From Microthrixaceae bacterium (GTDB taxonomy: Bacteria; Actinomycetota; Acidimicrobiia; Acidimicrobiales; Poriferisodalaceae), in assembly GCA_011523825.1 (NCBI GenBank), contig WTFX01000007.1, positions 50,478 through 114,477 on the forward strand: 64,000 nt of DNA, read 5' to 3'. Every line of letters begins with the position of its first letter. Within the stretch, counting starts at the first letter, position 1. The notes below the pieces were generated by a model that did not search any database, was not told the origin of the DNA, and saw only the letters and a list, made by a program, of their open reading frames with translations. Both the position numbers and the translations under genes were made by a program. Positions 51,107 to 59,965 of the stretch are shown in pieces.

Positions 51107-51421
51107 ATGACCGACGACGAGCTCGCCGCCCATCGCAGCAGCATCGACGAAGTCGACGCAGCGCTCGTGCGCCTGCTGGCCGAGCGCTTCCGCATCACAC
51201 ACGCAATCGGCGTCTACAAAGCCAACAACGACCTGCCGCCGGTGGACTTGGTTCGCCAGCACCAGCAGGTGGAAGGACTGCGTCGACTCGCCCTGGACGA
51301 GGGCCTTGATCCTGACTTCTGCGAGCGGTTCCTGCACTTCGTGATGGACGAGGTCATCCGAAACCATCGCCGGATCGCAGAGGCCGCCAGCGAGTTCACG
51401 ATCGAGCAGGAATCCCTCTAG
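51107..51421 (+). CDS. Chorismate mutase (AroQ class)
   Basis: The 104-aa all-helical protein fits AroQ: IDEVDAALVRLLAERFRITHAIGVYKANNDLPPVDLVRQ contains the Arg and Lys residues expected to hold chorismate, and helix 3 holds DFCERFLHFVMDEVIRNHR. The enzyme converts chorismate to prephenate for Phe/Tyr synthesis. It is a stand-alone, cytoplasmic form with no signal peptide. Confidence 0.88.
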   Translation: MTDDELAAHRSSIDEVDAALVRLLAERFRITHAIGVYKANNDLPPVDLVRQHQQVEGLRRLALDEGLDPDFCERFLHFVMDEVIRNHRRIAEAASEFTIEQESL

Positions 51422-51455
51422 AGCGTTGAGACCGCCGGCCGGCCGAACGGGCGGT

Positions 51456-52064
51456 TCAGCGAGAGTCGATGACGTCGATGCCGGCGTCGGCGAGCTGGGA
51501 CCGTGCTGCTGCTTCGGTCTCGGGCGCCACCGAGGCGGAAAGCCCCTCGATCACGGTGGTCGTGTAGCCGTTCGCGGCAGCGTCCATCGCGGTGGCGCGC
51601 ACGCAATGGTCGAAGGCGATCCCGACGACATCAACTTCGTGCACGCCTGCAGTGCCCAGCACGTCGTTGAGGGTCCGGCCGTCGTCGTTGACGCCTTCGA
51701 AGCCGGAATAGGCGGCAGCGTGCATGCCCTTGCGCACGCCCGCGTTGATGCGATCGGCGACAGCGTCGAGTGCAGGGTGCAGTTCGGCCTCTGGGGTGCC
51801 GGCCACGCCGTGCGGTGGCCACGTGTCGACAAAGTCGGGCTCGTCGCTGAAATGATCGCCCGGGTCGATGTGCCAGTCCTGGGTGGTCACCACCAGGTCG
51901 TAGCCGTGGTCGCCGGCCAGGAGGCCGGCCACTCCGGCGGCGACCTCGTTGCCGCCGTCGACGGCCAGCGCGCCGCCCTCGCAGAAAGTGGGCTGCACGT
52001 CCACGACGAGCAGGGCCGTGCGGGACTGCCTGTCTTTGGGATGCTGATCGGGATTCTCAGCCAT
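51456..52064 (-). CDS. pncA: Nicotinamidase/isochorismatase-family amidase
   Basis: The 202-aa protein has the nicotinamidase triad and metal site: Asp in LLVVDVQPTF, the metal ligands in TQDWHIDPGDHF, Lys in GVRKGMH and catalytic Cys in IAFDHCVRATAMDA. It converts nicotinamide to nicotinate for NAD recycling. The ATG at 52064 gives a typical N-terminus; an in-frame start further upstream is possible. It converges with the chorismate mutase gene. Confidence 0.88.
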   Translation of the reverse strand: MAENPDQHPKDRQSRTALLVVDVQPTFCEGGALAVDGGNEVAAGVAGLLAGDHGYDLVVTTQDWHIDPGDHFSDEPDFVDTWPPHGVAGTPEAELHPALDAVADRINAGVRKGMHAAAYSGFEGVNDDGRTLNDVLGTAGVHEVDVVGIAFDHCVRATAMDAAANGYTTTVIEGLSASVAPETEAAARSQLADAGIDVIDSR

Positions 52065-52160
52065 GTCTGCACTCCTGCGCCGCGACACGTGCCGCCGGGC
52101 GCGGTCATCGCAGCGCTATGGCGCCAAATCTACCGTTGGCTCAAGAGGGCTCCAGCAGCG

Positions 52161-53321
52161 CTAGACGCCGAGCAGGAACGAGGCGTTGCCGGCCCAGAAC
52201 GGCGCGGTAGCGCCCTCGCTGAGGCCAGCCGCACTGAACGACGCCTGGAACTCTGCGATCGGGTCCCGGCCGCCTTCGGGGTGAGGCCAGTCCGACGAGA
52301 ACAGGAACAGCTCCGGGCCGCTGTTCGACACCAGCCAGCCCACATCCTCGAAGTGCCAGGGCGTGAAGCGCACCTGCCGGCGGATGTAGTCCGAGGGCGC
52401 CATGGTCAGCTTGGCCAGTTCTGGTTCGTGGCGTCCGAACGCCTTGACGCTGTTGTCCAGCGAGCGCAGCAGGTTCGGTACCCAGCCGGCGCCCAGCTCG
52501 ATCAGCCCGCAGCGCAATTCGGGGAACTTCTCGAAGATGCCGTCGAGCACCATGCATGCCAGCAGGTTCTCGGCGTCGTGGTACAGGTTCAGGAAATCCT
52601 TCGAGCGCATGTTCTCGCCGCCGCCCACGAAATCCTTGCCGGGGATGCGCCCGTTGTTGTGGTACGTCTTCGGCAGCTGGTTGCCGCCGTTGGGCCCGAG
52701 ATGCATGAGCACCGGCACGCTGGCTTCAGACAGCAGGGCCCACAGCGGGTCGAAGTCGGGATGAGTGGGGCTCAGCGTGGTCGGCACGCCATGGGGAATC
52801 CATGCGGCCTTGCATCCCACCTCGATGGCCTCGCGCGCACACTCGACCGTGCGCGGCGGGTCTTCCAGCGGCACAAACGCCACGCCCAGCAGCCGCGGGT
52901 CCACCGAGCAGAAGTCGGCGATGCCGCGGTTGTGCGCCGCGGCGCCCCCATACGCCAAGTCGACATCACCGCGAGCGTGGAACTGCGTATGGGCGAAGGT
53001 CGTGAAGACCAACTGGCTGGCGAAGCCCAGCTGGTCGAGCGCACCGACGCGCTCGTTGGCATCCATCGAGCCGTAGGCGAAGTAGCCCTTCGGGCCGCCC
53101 ACGACGTCGGCCGCCAGCTTCGCGGTCTCTTCAGGATCGTCGCGTCGCGCCCAGCACTGCTCCACCAACTCGAGCGTGGCCGCGTCGCCGCCGCCGGCCA
53201 AGCTCAGGTTCCGCAGCTTGGCGGCAACCGAACTGTCGGCATAGCTGGCCAGCCAGTCGACCGGCTCCATCAGGTGGCTGTCGGTGTCGTGAACCAGCCG
53301 CTCACCCGCATACGTCGTCAT
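52161..53321 (-). CDS. Amidohydrolase-family protein (second copy, ACMSD-like)
   Basis: The 386-aa TIM-barrel protein begins ERLVHDTDSHLMEPVDW with the HDTDSH metal motif, and later has VLMHLGPNGG, RCGLIELGAGWVPNLLRSLD and the terminal FLFSSDWPHPEGGRDPI. It is related to the protein at 18915-20048 and to reductive or decarboxylating hydrolases of catabolic pathways. Substrate unknown. Confidence 0.87.
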   Translation of the reverse strand: MTTYAGERLVHDTDSHLMEPVDWLASYADSSVAAKLRNLSLAGGGDAATLELVEQCWARRDDPEETAKLAADVVGGPKGYFAYGSMDANERVGALDQLGFASQLVFTTFAHTQFHARGDVDLAYGGAAAHNRGIADFCSVDPRLLGVAFVPLEDPPRTVECAREAIEVGCKAAWIPHGVPTTLSPTHPDFDPLWALLSEASVPVLMHLGPNGGNQLPKTYHNNGRIPGKDFVGGGENMRSKDFLNLYHDAENLLACMVLDGIFEKFPELRCGLIELGAGWVPNLLRSLDNSVKAFGRHEPELAKLTMAPSDYIRRQVRFTPWHFEDVGWLVSNSGPELFLFSSDWPHPEGGRDPIAEFQASFSAAGLSEGATAPFWAGNASFLLGV

Positions 53322-53426
53322 GATGTCCCCCTTCGGCCTCACGGCCAGAACGCCGGCCCCACGCCGCTCAGTGTTGCAGGGCTGGCGCGGCGGTACTCGA
53401 CTTGCCTCTGGCGATCCGCGGTTGCT

Positions 53427-54155
53427 TCAGCCACGCAGATCAGCGTCTGGCGCACCGAATTCGAGTTCGTCCTTGACCGCCCGGATGGCCTCGACGACGT
53501 CTTCGTCGCTGATGTCGGTCGCGGGCAGCGCCGCGCCGTCGTCGAGAATTGCTTTGAGGGCATCACGCTTGACGGGTCCGTGGATGTTGAGGGGACTGTC
53601 CAGCTTCGCAATCTCCTCGCGCTCAAGTTCGTAGGCCTCGCCCTCGGTGAGATTCATGGCCAGTGTTTCAAGTTCGTAATCGACGCCGGCCGCCACTAGC
53701 TCGCTGATGCGTGCGGATCCACCGCTCAGCCGTTCGTCGCCCGAGATGTGCTCAGCTTCTCGAACAGACAGCAATCGGTGGGTGATTCCGACGTACTGCA
53801 TGCCGTTCTCGAAGCTGAAGCGGTAGACCTTCCAACGTCTACTCGGCGGCTGTGGTGTTTCGCCGCGCCTTTCCAGCGACCGGTACTTGAGTTCGAGATC
53901 GAGTCTCCGCTGGTTGAGCTTGCCGAGCTCCAGTTTCGGAGCACCTGCTGCCAGTCGACGGAAGTACTCGTTCTCAGCATTCTTGTATCGCCGATAGCGG
54001 CGCACCGCTTCGCGACAGGATGCGCAAGATTCCTCTCCATGATTGCGATGCCGCTGGTTTCCCGCGTTGGTTCCGCACGGACGCAGCTTCTTGCCGCCGA
54101 TGTCTTCGCGAGTTCGCTCGCCTCCGTCTGCCAGCGAGTAGCCCTCAGCAGTCAT
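53427..54155 (-). CDS. GIY-YIG-like protein with Cys-rich actinobacterial mobile-element motif
   Basis: The 242-aa protein has an N-terminal PCGTNAGNQRHRNHGEESCASC motif region (Cys27, Cys44 and Cys47), common in small proteins of actinobacterial phages and mobile islands, then a helical linker and a GIY-YIG-like core (VYRF and YVGIT, about residues 110-125, followed by REAEHI). The ATG at 54155 overlaps the upstream stop (ATGA). It ends a three-gene overlapping cassette. A nuclease role is plausible but catalytic completeness is not proven. Confidence 0.65.
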   Translation of the reverse strand: MTAEGYSLADGGERTREDIGGKKLRPCGTNAGNQRHRNHGEESCASCREAVRRYRRYKNAENEYFRRLAAGAPKLELGKLNQRRLDLELKYRSLERRGETPQPPSRRWKVYRFSFENGMQYVGITHRLLSVREAEHISGDERLSGGSARISELVAAGVDYELETLAMNLTEGEAYELEREEIAKLDSPLNIHGPVKRDALKAILDDGAALPATDISDEDVVEAIRAVKDELEFGAPDADLRG

Positions 54156-54841
54156 GTCCGGACACATGAGTCGCTTGGCGCGGAAGCTGTCCACCCGATG
54201 TCGCGTAGGACGCTCGCCGCTTCATCCGGCTTGCGTCGTACCGCAGCGCGCAGTTGCTGAGTGTGGAACCGGTCTCGTGATGCTTCAAGCGCGCTCTGCC
54301 AGTCAGGGCGTGGCGTGACAAGGTCTTCGAGAATGCAGAACTCAATCAGGTCTTCGAGGCTCGGCCGGTATCGGCGCCCGCCGACTGGCAAGTGGAGGGC
54401 CACCGGGCGCTTCTTGGCACGTCCACTCAAACTGAGCAATCGCTGGAGGCCCGGTGCATCACCGTCGATGTGGAGGTGCGCCTCCGGATACTTGTTGGGT
54501 GGGTCTCGGACGTAGTCGTAGGTGAGTACAGCGACATCGTTGTCGGCGGTCACCAATGTGTAGGTGCTCTTGTCCGTTGTGAGGTGCCGATTCGACTCGT
54601 CGAGCACAAGTGTGTGATGCAAGCGCAGTCGGAGTCGAGCCGGCGACAGTGAGAGCGTCAGATCGATGTCTGCGCCGTATAGATCGCTCTTGTTCAGCCG
54701 ATAGCCGATCACGGCCTGTCCCGAGGCAGCCATCACGACTACGAGGCGGATGCCGTCAGTCACAGTGCCGTTGAGCGTCGCGGACAGCTCGTCCGCGAAA
54801 CTCTTGGCCTGTCTCCTCAGGTCAAGCGGCCGACGGCTCAA
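54152..54841 (-). CDS. Unknown 229-aa protein of overlapping cassette (possible toxin-like member)
   Basis: The soluble product has strands such as YTLVTADNDVAVLTYDYVRDPP, a YPEAHLHIDGDAPGLQ segment and LHLPVGGRRYRPSLEDLIEFCILEDL, followed by a basic C-terminal helical part. I have seen this LPVGGRR-F/Y-RP-x-LED type in actinobacterial pairs with a small upstream partner, which suggests a two-gene unit. Its start overlaps the small gene by 20 bp and its end overlaps the GIY-YIG gene. Toxin-antitoxin or defence use is speculative. Confidence 0.6.
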   Translation of the reverse strand: MSRRPLDLRRQAKSFADELSATLNGTVTDGIRLVVVMAASGQAVIGYRLNKSDLYGADIDLTLSLSPARLRLRLHHTLVLDESNRHLTTDKSTYTLVTADNDVAVLTYDYVRDPPNKYPEAHLHIDGDAPGLQRLLSLSGRAKKRPVALHLPVGGRRYRPSLEDLIEFCILEDLVTPRPDWQSALEASRDRFHTQQLRAAVRRKPDEAASVLRDIGWTASAPSDSCVRT

Positions 54842-55028
54842 AGGTGGAGACGATGAACCATGTGCGGCGGGCGCGTTCGCTCACGAAGCACCCCTCCGCC
54901 GCCTGTGCCTGAAGTTCTTCCCATGTGCAGTCGGCTTCAGCGAGCGCGTTCTCGACGGCGACGCGAATCTCGTCGTCGTTCAGCACGATCACGTCAGCGT
55001 CGTCGTACTGAGTGTTTGTGTCGCTCAT
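54822..55028 (-). CDS. Small acidic 68-aa protein, first gene of the cassette
   Basis: The product is acidic in its first half (DDADVIVLNDDEIRVAVENALAEADCTWEEL) and ends SERARRTWFIVSTFEPSAA. Small proteins of this kind precede larger unknown genes in many actinobacteria and may be antitoxin-like or regulatory. The 158-bp gap to 55186 on the other side carries no gene; a TACATT hexamer at about 55134-55129 on the - strand is a weak -10 candidate. Confidence 0.6.
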   Translation of the reverse strand: MSDTNTQYDDADVIVLNDDEIRVAVENALAEADCTWEELQAQAAEGCFVSERARRTWFIVSTFEPSAA

Positions 55029-55185
55029 CGGTTTGCCCTGTCTCCATGCCAAGCGTCCTGACTCACGCTGACTCGCCCTTCTCGGTTGCGGGTTCTGTGA
55101 GCCATGTTGGCCGAGGGGTGTGACATCAATGTAGCGGCACTGCCACTCGGGCCTGCGGCGTTAGGGGAGTTCCCGGCGGCGACGG

Positions 55186-56883
55186 TCAGCCGCCGTGGCG
55201 GAGGAGCTGGCCGCTGTAGGTCTCGGTCTGGGTGTCCTCGGAGATGGTCTCCTGGCCGTTCACGATGACGCTGCGGTAGCCGCTGGCCTTCTGGATCCGG
55301 CGCCACTCGCCGCCCGGCAGGTCGTGCACCACCTCGTTCGGCCCTACCGTCAAGTTCTCGGGGTCGTATACCACGACATCGGCGGGACCGTCGTGGCGGA
55401 TCAGACCGCGATCGCGGAATCCGGCGAGTTGCGCGGGCAGCGCCGACAGACGCCGGTGGGCTTCCTCGTAGGTGACCCACTGGTTCTCACGGACCTGCTC
55501 GGACAGCGTCTCGGTGGGGTACCTGCCGGCAGTGAGGAACTTGGTGTGCGCCCCGCCGTCGGACACGCCGAAGAGCATGTGCGGGTACTGCACCACGTCG
55601 CGCAGCAGGTCCGAATTGCCCTGTGGCGGCGCCACAAAGAACAAGGTGTCCAGCCCGTCGGTCACGGCAACGTCGAGCATCAGGTCGACCGGGTGCTTGC
55701 CGGCGATCTCGGCCGCCTGGGCCACCGACATCTCCCGGTACTGCTCGGTCGATTCGCTGCGAGGCGACAGGATGGTCACGGTCTCGATGCCTGCGGTCGC
55801 CGTGCGCGGCAGCGTGTCCTTGAGCGCCTGGCGCCGGCTGGGGTCGGACATCTTGGCCAGACGCTCCTCCTTGGAGCCCATGCAGGCCTCCATCCAGGCT
55901 TCGGAGTCGTCGTAGAGGTTCCAGTCCTCCAGCGTGAAGGTGAACCCGGCGTCGCTGGTGACGCCCTGGCCGTACACCGGCACACCCTGCTCGCGGCAGC
56001 GTTCCAGCCATTCGATCTGGCGCCGGTGGATGTTGGGCTTGTCCTCGAAGGCCTGCACCACGTTGTGCAGCAGCGGCCGGCCGCTGATCGACGCGATCTC
56101 CTCGAGGTGGGCCATGTCGTGAGCGACGTTGCCGCTGGTGAGCGTCATCTGCACGACGCCCTCGTTGCGCTCGGCCAGCACGCGGGCCAGCACCCGGGCC
56201 GTCTCGTCGTTCATCATGTCGGTCGGCATCGGCGTGCCGTCCCAGTCGCGTTGCACGGCGGCGGGGCCAGTCGGTGGCAGCCGCTGAGCCGACCAGCCGC
56301 AGCCGCCTGCGTCCATGGCCTCGTGCACGAGCTTGGCGAGCATCTCGTGCTCGCCTTCGGTGGGCAGCCGCCCAGACTTCGCATCATCGAGGCCCAGCAC
56401 CATCACCAGCATCGGGCCGATGGGCACGTACGGCAGGATGTTCAGCGCCTTGGGCGTCCGGTCGAGGCTGTCCAGATACTCCGGGAAGGTCACCCAATCC
56501 CAAGGCATGCCTTGGCGCATCGACTCGTACGGGATGGCCTCCACCCGGGTCATCGACCGCATGGCGTACTCGCGCATGTCCGGGTCGACCGGGGCGAAGC
56601 CGAACCCGCAGTTGCCGATGGCCACCGACGTGATGCCGTGCCAGCCCGACAGCGTGCAGTAGGGGTCCCAGAAGACCTGCGCGTCGTAGTGGGTGTGCAG
56701 GTCGACGAAGCCCGGCGCGATGTGCATGCCCGAGGCGTCAATGACCTTGGCGCCCTCGCGGGCATCCACCCGGCCCACAGCGGCGATCCGACCGCCGGCG
56801 ATGCCGACGTCGCCGCGCACCCTCGGTGCCCCCGTGCCGTCGAAGATCATGCCGTCCTTGATGACGATGTCGTAGGTGCTCAT
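55186..56883 (-). CDS. D-aminoacylase-like amidohydrolase (amidohydrolase_3)
   Basis: The 565-aa protein begins YDIVIKDGMIFDGTGAPRVRGDVGI, has the metal motif GFVDLHTHYDAQVFWDP and ends SGYRSVIVNGQETISEDTQTETYSGQLLRHG. This is the N-acyl-D-amino-acid deacylase/dihydroorotase-like branch; the exact substrate is open. Its ATG overlaps the SnoaL-like gene stop (ATGA), so the two are coupled. Confidence 0.88.
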   Translation of the reverse strand: MSTYDIVIKDGMIFDGTGAPRVRGDVGIAGGRIAAVGRVDAREGAKVIDASGMHIAPGFVDLHTHYDAQVFWDPYCTLSGWHGITSVAIGNCGFGFAPVDPDMREYAMRSMTRVEAIPYESMRQGMPWDWVTFPEYLDSLDRTPKALNILPYVPIGPMLVMVLGLDDAKSGRLPTEGEHEMLAKLVHEAMDAGGCGWSAQRLPPTGPAAVQRDWDGTPMPTDMMNDETARVLARVLAERNEGVVQMTLTSGNVAHDMAHLEEIASISGRPLLHNVVQAFEDKPNIHRRQIEWLERCREQGVPVYGQGVTSDAGFTFTLEDWNLYDDSEAWMEACMGSKEERLAKMSDPSRRQALKDTLPRTATAGIETVTILSPRSESTEQYREMSVAQAAEIAGKHPVDLMLDVAVTDGLDTLFFVAPPQGNSDLLRDVVQYPHMLFGVSDGGAHTKFLTAGRYPTETLSEQVRENQWVTYEEAHRRLSALPAQLAGFRDRGLIRHDGPADVVVYDPENLTVGPNEVVHDLPGGEWRRIQKASGYRSVIVNGQETISEDTQTETYSGQLLRHGG

Positions 56884-57317
56884 GTGATATCCCATCCCAT
56901 CCGCTGAGCTGCGTAGAGCGTGTCGGTGTATTCCTCCATGTGGGCAATCAGGCCATCGCGGCAGTCATACACCCAGCAGTACTGGTTGTCGTAGTCGCGA
57001 CCGGTGGCCTTGGCGGTGGCCGTCAGCCGCTGCTGCACCACCGCGGTACTGCCGTCAACGATCATCCTGCGGACCTCGAGGCTGATCGGCTGGGAGATGT
57101 CGAAGGTCTGCCGCACGACACGGCCGCCCAAGGCCTCCACCACCTCTTTTGCGCCCGTCATCGTGTCGACTGCATTGCCTTGGGCGGCTGTTTCGGGCAG
57201 CACCCAGGTGACCTCCGGGTCGAGACACTCCAGCATGGTGTCTCGGTCTGCGGTGGTCAGCGCTGCGTAGTAGCGCTCCATCAACGCCCGCGTCTCGGCG
57301 CTCTCCATGGTCGTCAT
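56880..57317 (-). CDS. SnoaL/NTF2-like protein
   Basis: The 145-aa protein has the cone-shaped NTF2 fold pattern: LMERYYAALTTADRDTMLECLDPEVTWVLPE, later AVVQQRLTATAKATGRDYDNQYCWVYDCRDGLIAHMEEYTDT. Family members are small isomerases, cyclases or ligand binders. The coupling to the amidohydrolase suggests they act on the same compound. Confidence 0.82.
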   Translation of the reverse strand: MTTMESAETRALMERYYAALTTADRDTMLECLDPEVTWVLPETAAQGNAVDTMTGAKEVVEALGGRVVRQTFDISQPISLEVRRMIVDGSTAVVQQRLTATAKATGRDYDNQYCWVYDCRDGLIAHMEEYTDTLYAAQRMGWDIT

Positions 57318-57351
57318 TCCTTCCTGTCGCGAAGCGATGTTGCGAAGCGAT

Positions 57352-58572
57352 CTAGGGCGCCGTGGCGCGCAGCGCGTCGTCGAGCCGGTCGAACATCTGC
57401 CCGATCTCGTCGTCGGTGATGATGAGCGGCGGGCAGAAGCCGAGTGCGTTGCCGATGGGCCGAGAGATGACGCCCCGCTTCATAAACGCCTCACGAGCCT
57501 CCGTGGCATCCCGGCCCAGATCGCACGCCCAGATGCCGCCGAGACCCCGGTAGCTGTCGATCATGCCATCGCCCTGGAGCGCCAGGAAACCCTCTTCCAT
57601 CCGATCGCCGATGTGGTTCGCTCGCTCCACCAGTCCTTCGGACTCGATGACGCCGATGTTGGCGACCCCGGCTGCGCATGCCGTGGGGTGGCCCGAATAG
57701 GTATAGCCGTGCATGAACTTGTTCTCGTCGCCTTCAAGCGTGTCGGCGATCTCTCGTGACACCACCACGCCCGACAGCGGGATGTAGCCCGACGTCACCC
57801 CCTTGGCGAAGGTGAACATGTCGGGGACCACGCCGAAGGTCTGGCCGCCGAACCAGCTTCCGGTGCGGCCGAAGCCGCAGATGACCTCGTCGAAGATGAG
57901 CAGCGCGCCGTGTTCGTCGCACAGCCGGCGCAGACCTTCGAAGTAGCCCGGCGGGGGCGGGATCACCCCTCCGGCGCCCTGGATCGGCTCGGTGATGACC
58001 GCCGCGATGCGCTCGCCGTGCTCCGCGAACAGCTGCGCGGCCGGCTCGACGTCGTCGTTGGGGATCTCGACGACATGGGGCAGCAGATCGCCCCAGCCGT
58101 CCCGGATCGGCTCGAGGCCCTGCACGCTGGTGCCGCCCACGTTCACACCGTGGTAGCCGCCCGTGCGCCGCACGATGATCTGGCGGTCCTCGTCGCCGCG
58201 CAGCCGGTGGACGCGCCGGGCGAACTTCAGGACCGTGTCGACGGCCTCGGAGCCGGAGCAGCCCAGGAACACCCGGCCATCGGGGTGCTGGGAGCGCGCA
58301 CGGATCATCTCCGCTACTTCGGTGGCGGGCCCGTTGGAGAAGGGCTCGAACGTGTTGTACGTCTGCAGCAGCTCCAGCTGCGCGTTGATCGCATCGATGA
58401 CGGTGCGGTTGCCGTGCCCGATCTGGCACAGCCACAAGCTGGCGAGCGCGTCGATGTACTCGTTGCCGGCAGCGTCGCGCAGCATGACGCCTTCTCCGGA
58501 GACGATCTCGATGAACTCGTTCTCATCGCGGCTGAGGACCGAGAACGGATGGATGAGTGCGTTGCTGCTCAT
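57352..58572 (-). CDS. Class III (omega-type) aminotransferase
   Basis: The 406-aa PLP enzyme has FLGCSGSEAVDTVLKFARR, YHGVNVGGTSVQG, the PLP-anchoring Asp in LLIFDEVICGFGRTGSWFG and the Lys in FTFAKGVTSGYIPLSG. It moves an amino group from an omega-amino compound or beta-amino acid to a keto acid. The substrate is unknown. It lies 34 bp upstream of the SnoaL-like gene on the same strand. Confidence 0.92.
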   Translation of the reverse strand: MSSNALIHPFSVLSRDENEFIEIVSGEGVMLRDAAGNEYIDALASLWLCQIGHGNRTVIDAINAQLELLQTYNTFEPFSNGPATEVAEMIRARSQHPDGRVFLGCSGSEAVDTVLKFARRVHRLRGDEDRQIIVRRTGGYHGVNVGGTSVQGLEPIRDGWGDLLPHVVEIPNDDVEPAAQLFAEHGERIAAVITEPIQGAGGVIPPPPGYFEGLRRLCDEHGALLIFDEVICGFGRTGSWFGGQTFGVVPDMFTFAKGVTSGYIPLSGVVVSREIADTLEGDENKFMHGYTYSGHPTACAAGVANIGVIESEGLVERANHIGDRMEEGFLALQGDGMIDSYRGLGGIWACDLGRDATEAREAFMKRGVISRPIGNALGFCPPLIITDDEIGQMFDRLDDALRATAP

Positions 58573-58718
58573 CGTGGAAACTCCCTGTGTGGGCTGGCGT
58601 ATCGAGGACACGAACCTGAGCGCAGCCTACGCGTGCGCTCCGGCCTGGGGCTCAGCCTCCTTAGGCTGATGACGTTTTGGCAGGGCGCGGGCAGGAGCGG
58701 CTGCCGAAGGGAGCTGTG

Positions 58719-59942
58719 ATGTCGCTTCGATACGGCCGGCCGCTGGTCATGATTCCCGGTCCGTCGGTCATCCCCGACCGGGTGCTGAACGCAATGCGGC
58801 GACCGCTGCCGAATATCTATGAGGGCGAGATCGTAGACCTCACGTACTCGCTGCTGGAACGGCTGCCAGCGCTGGCCCGCACCGAGCATCGGGCCTACAT
58901 CGCCATCTCCAACGGGCACGGTGCCTGGGAGATGGCGACGACGAACACGCTCTCACGCGGAGACAAGGTGCTCGTGCTCGAAGTGGGCCATTTCGCCACG
59001 AACTGGGCCGAGATGGCCGCGATGAGCGGTATCAAGTTCGAAGTGCTGCACGCACCGGATCGGGCGGCCATCGAGTTCGACGCGGTGCTGGACCGGTTGC
59101 GTGCAGACGTCGGCCGGGAATTCGCGGCCGTCTTCGTTGCCCAGACCGACACCTCGACGACCGTGCGAAATGACATCGCCGCAGTGCGGCGTGCACTGGA
59201 TGAGGCCGACCACCCGGCGCTGCTGATGGCCGACTGCGTGGCGTCACTGGGCTGCGAGCCCTTCGAGATGGACGCCTGGGACGTGGACGTGACGGTTGCG
59301 GGCAGCCAGAAGGGCCTGATGGTGCCGCCTGGCCTCGGCATCGTCTGGGTGGGCCCGAAGGCATGGGAAGCACATCAGCGAGCCGACCTGCGCACCGCCT
59401 ACTGGGATTGGTCACGGCGGACCGATCCCGACGCCTACTACTGGATCTTCTGCGGCACCCCGCCGGTCCAGCACCTGTGGGGCCTGGCAGAAGCGCTCGA
59501 CATGATCGACGAGGAGGGCTTGGAGAACATCTGGGCGCGTCACGATGTGATGGCGCGTGCCGTGCACGCTGCGGTGGATGCATGGTCGGCGCCGGATGCT
59601 CTCGAGCTGAACGTGCCGGTCCCATCGCATCGCTCGAACTCGGTGACGCTGGTTCGCACGGGCGAGGTGCCGGCTGGCCAGATCCGCCATACCTGCGAAG
59701 GCGAAGCCGGCCTCACCTTGGGACTCAACATTCAAGGCGATGCCGATGCGGCGTTCCGAATCGGGCATATGGGGCACCTCAACCCGCCGATGCTGCTCGG
59801 GACCATCGGCACCATCGAGGCCGTGCTGGGATCCATGGATGCGCCGATGGGCGGTTCGGGGGCCGCAGCAGCGGCAAGCGTCATCGCCGAAGCAACCACG
59901 CCGGTGCCAGACCCGCAGGAGAGCTCCAGCACCTGCTGTTGA
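58719..59942 (+). CDS. Class V aminotransferase, alanine/serine-glyoxylate type
   Basis: The 407-aa PLP enzyme begins MIPGPSVIPDRVLNAMRRP, has ISNGHGAWEMATTN, DCVASLGCEPFEMDAWDVDV and the PLP Lys in AGSQKGLMVPPGL. The family includes serine-glyoxylate, alanine-glyoxylate and related transaminases. The ATG at 58719 follows GAAGGGAG. A long Ala/Ser-rich C-terminal extension ends the protein. It is divergent from the class III enzyme, so the two may act on related amino compounds. Confidence 0.9.
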   Translation: MSLRYGRPLVMIPGPSVIPDRVLNAMRRPLPNIYEGEIVDLTYSLLERLPALARTEHRAYIAISNGHGAWEMATTNTLSRGDKVLVLEVGHFATNWAEMAAMSGIKFEVLHAPDRAAIEFDAVLDRLRADVGREFAAVFVAQTDTSTTVRNDIAAVRRALDEADHPALLMADCVASLGCEPFEMDAWDVDVTVAGSQKGLMVPPGLGIVWVGPKAWEAHQRADLRTAYWDWSRRTDPDAYYWIFCGTPPVQHLWGLAEALDMIDEEGLENIWARHDVMARAVHAAVDAWSAPDALELNVPVPSHRSNSVTLVRTGEVPAGQIRHTCEGEAGLTLGLNIQGDADAAFRIGHMGHLNPPMLLGTIGTIEAVLGSMDAPMGGSGAAAAASVIAEATTPVPDPQESSSTCC

Positions 59943-59965
59943 GGTGCCAGCCGCCGGCTGGGCTG

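Noticed and set aside
51426..53699. A 757-codon + strand reading
   Set aside because: It is opposite the nicotinamidase and amidohydrolase genes; shadow composition.
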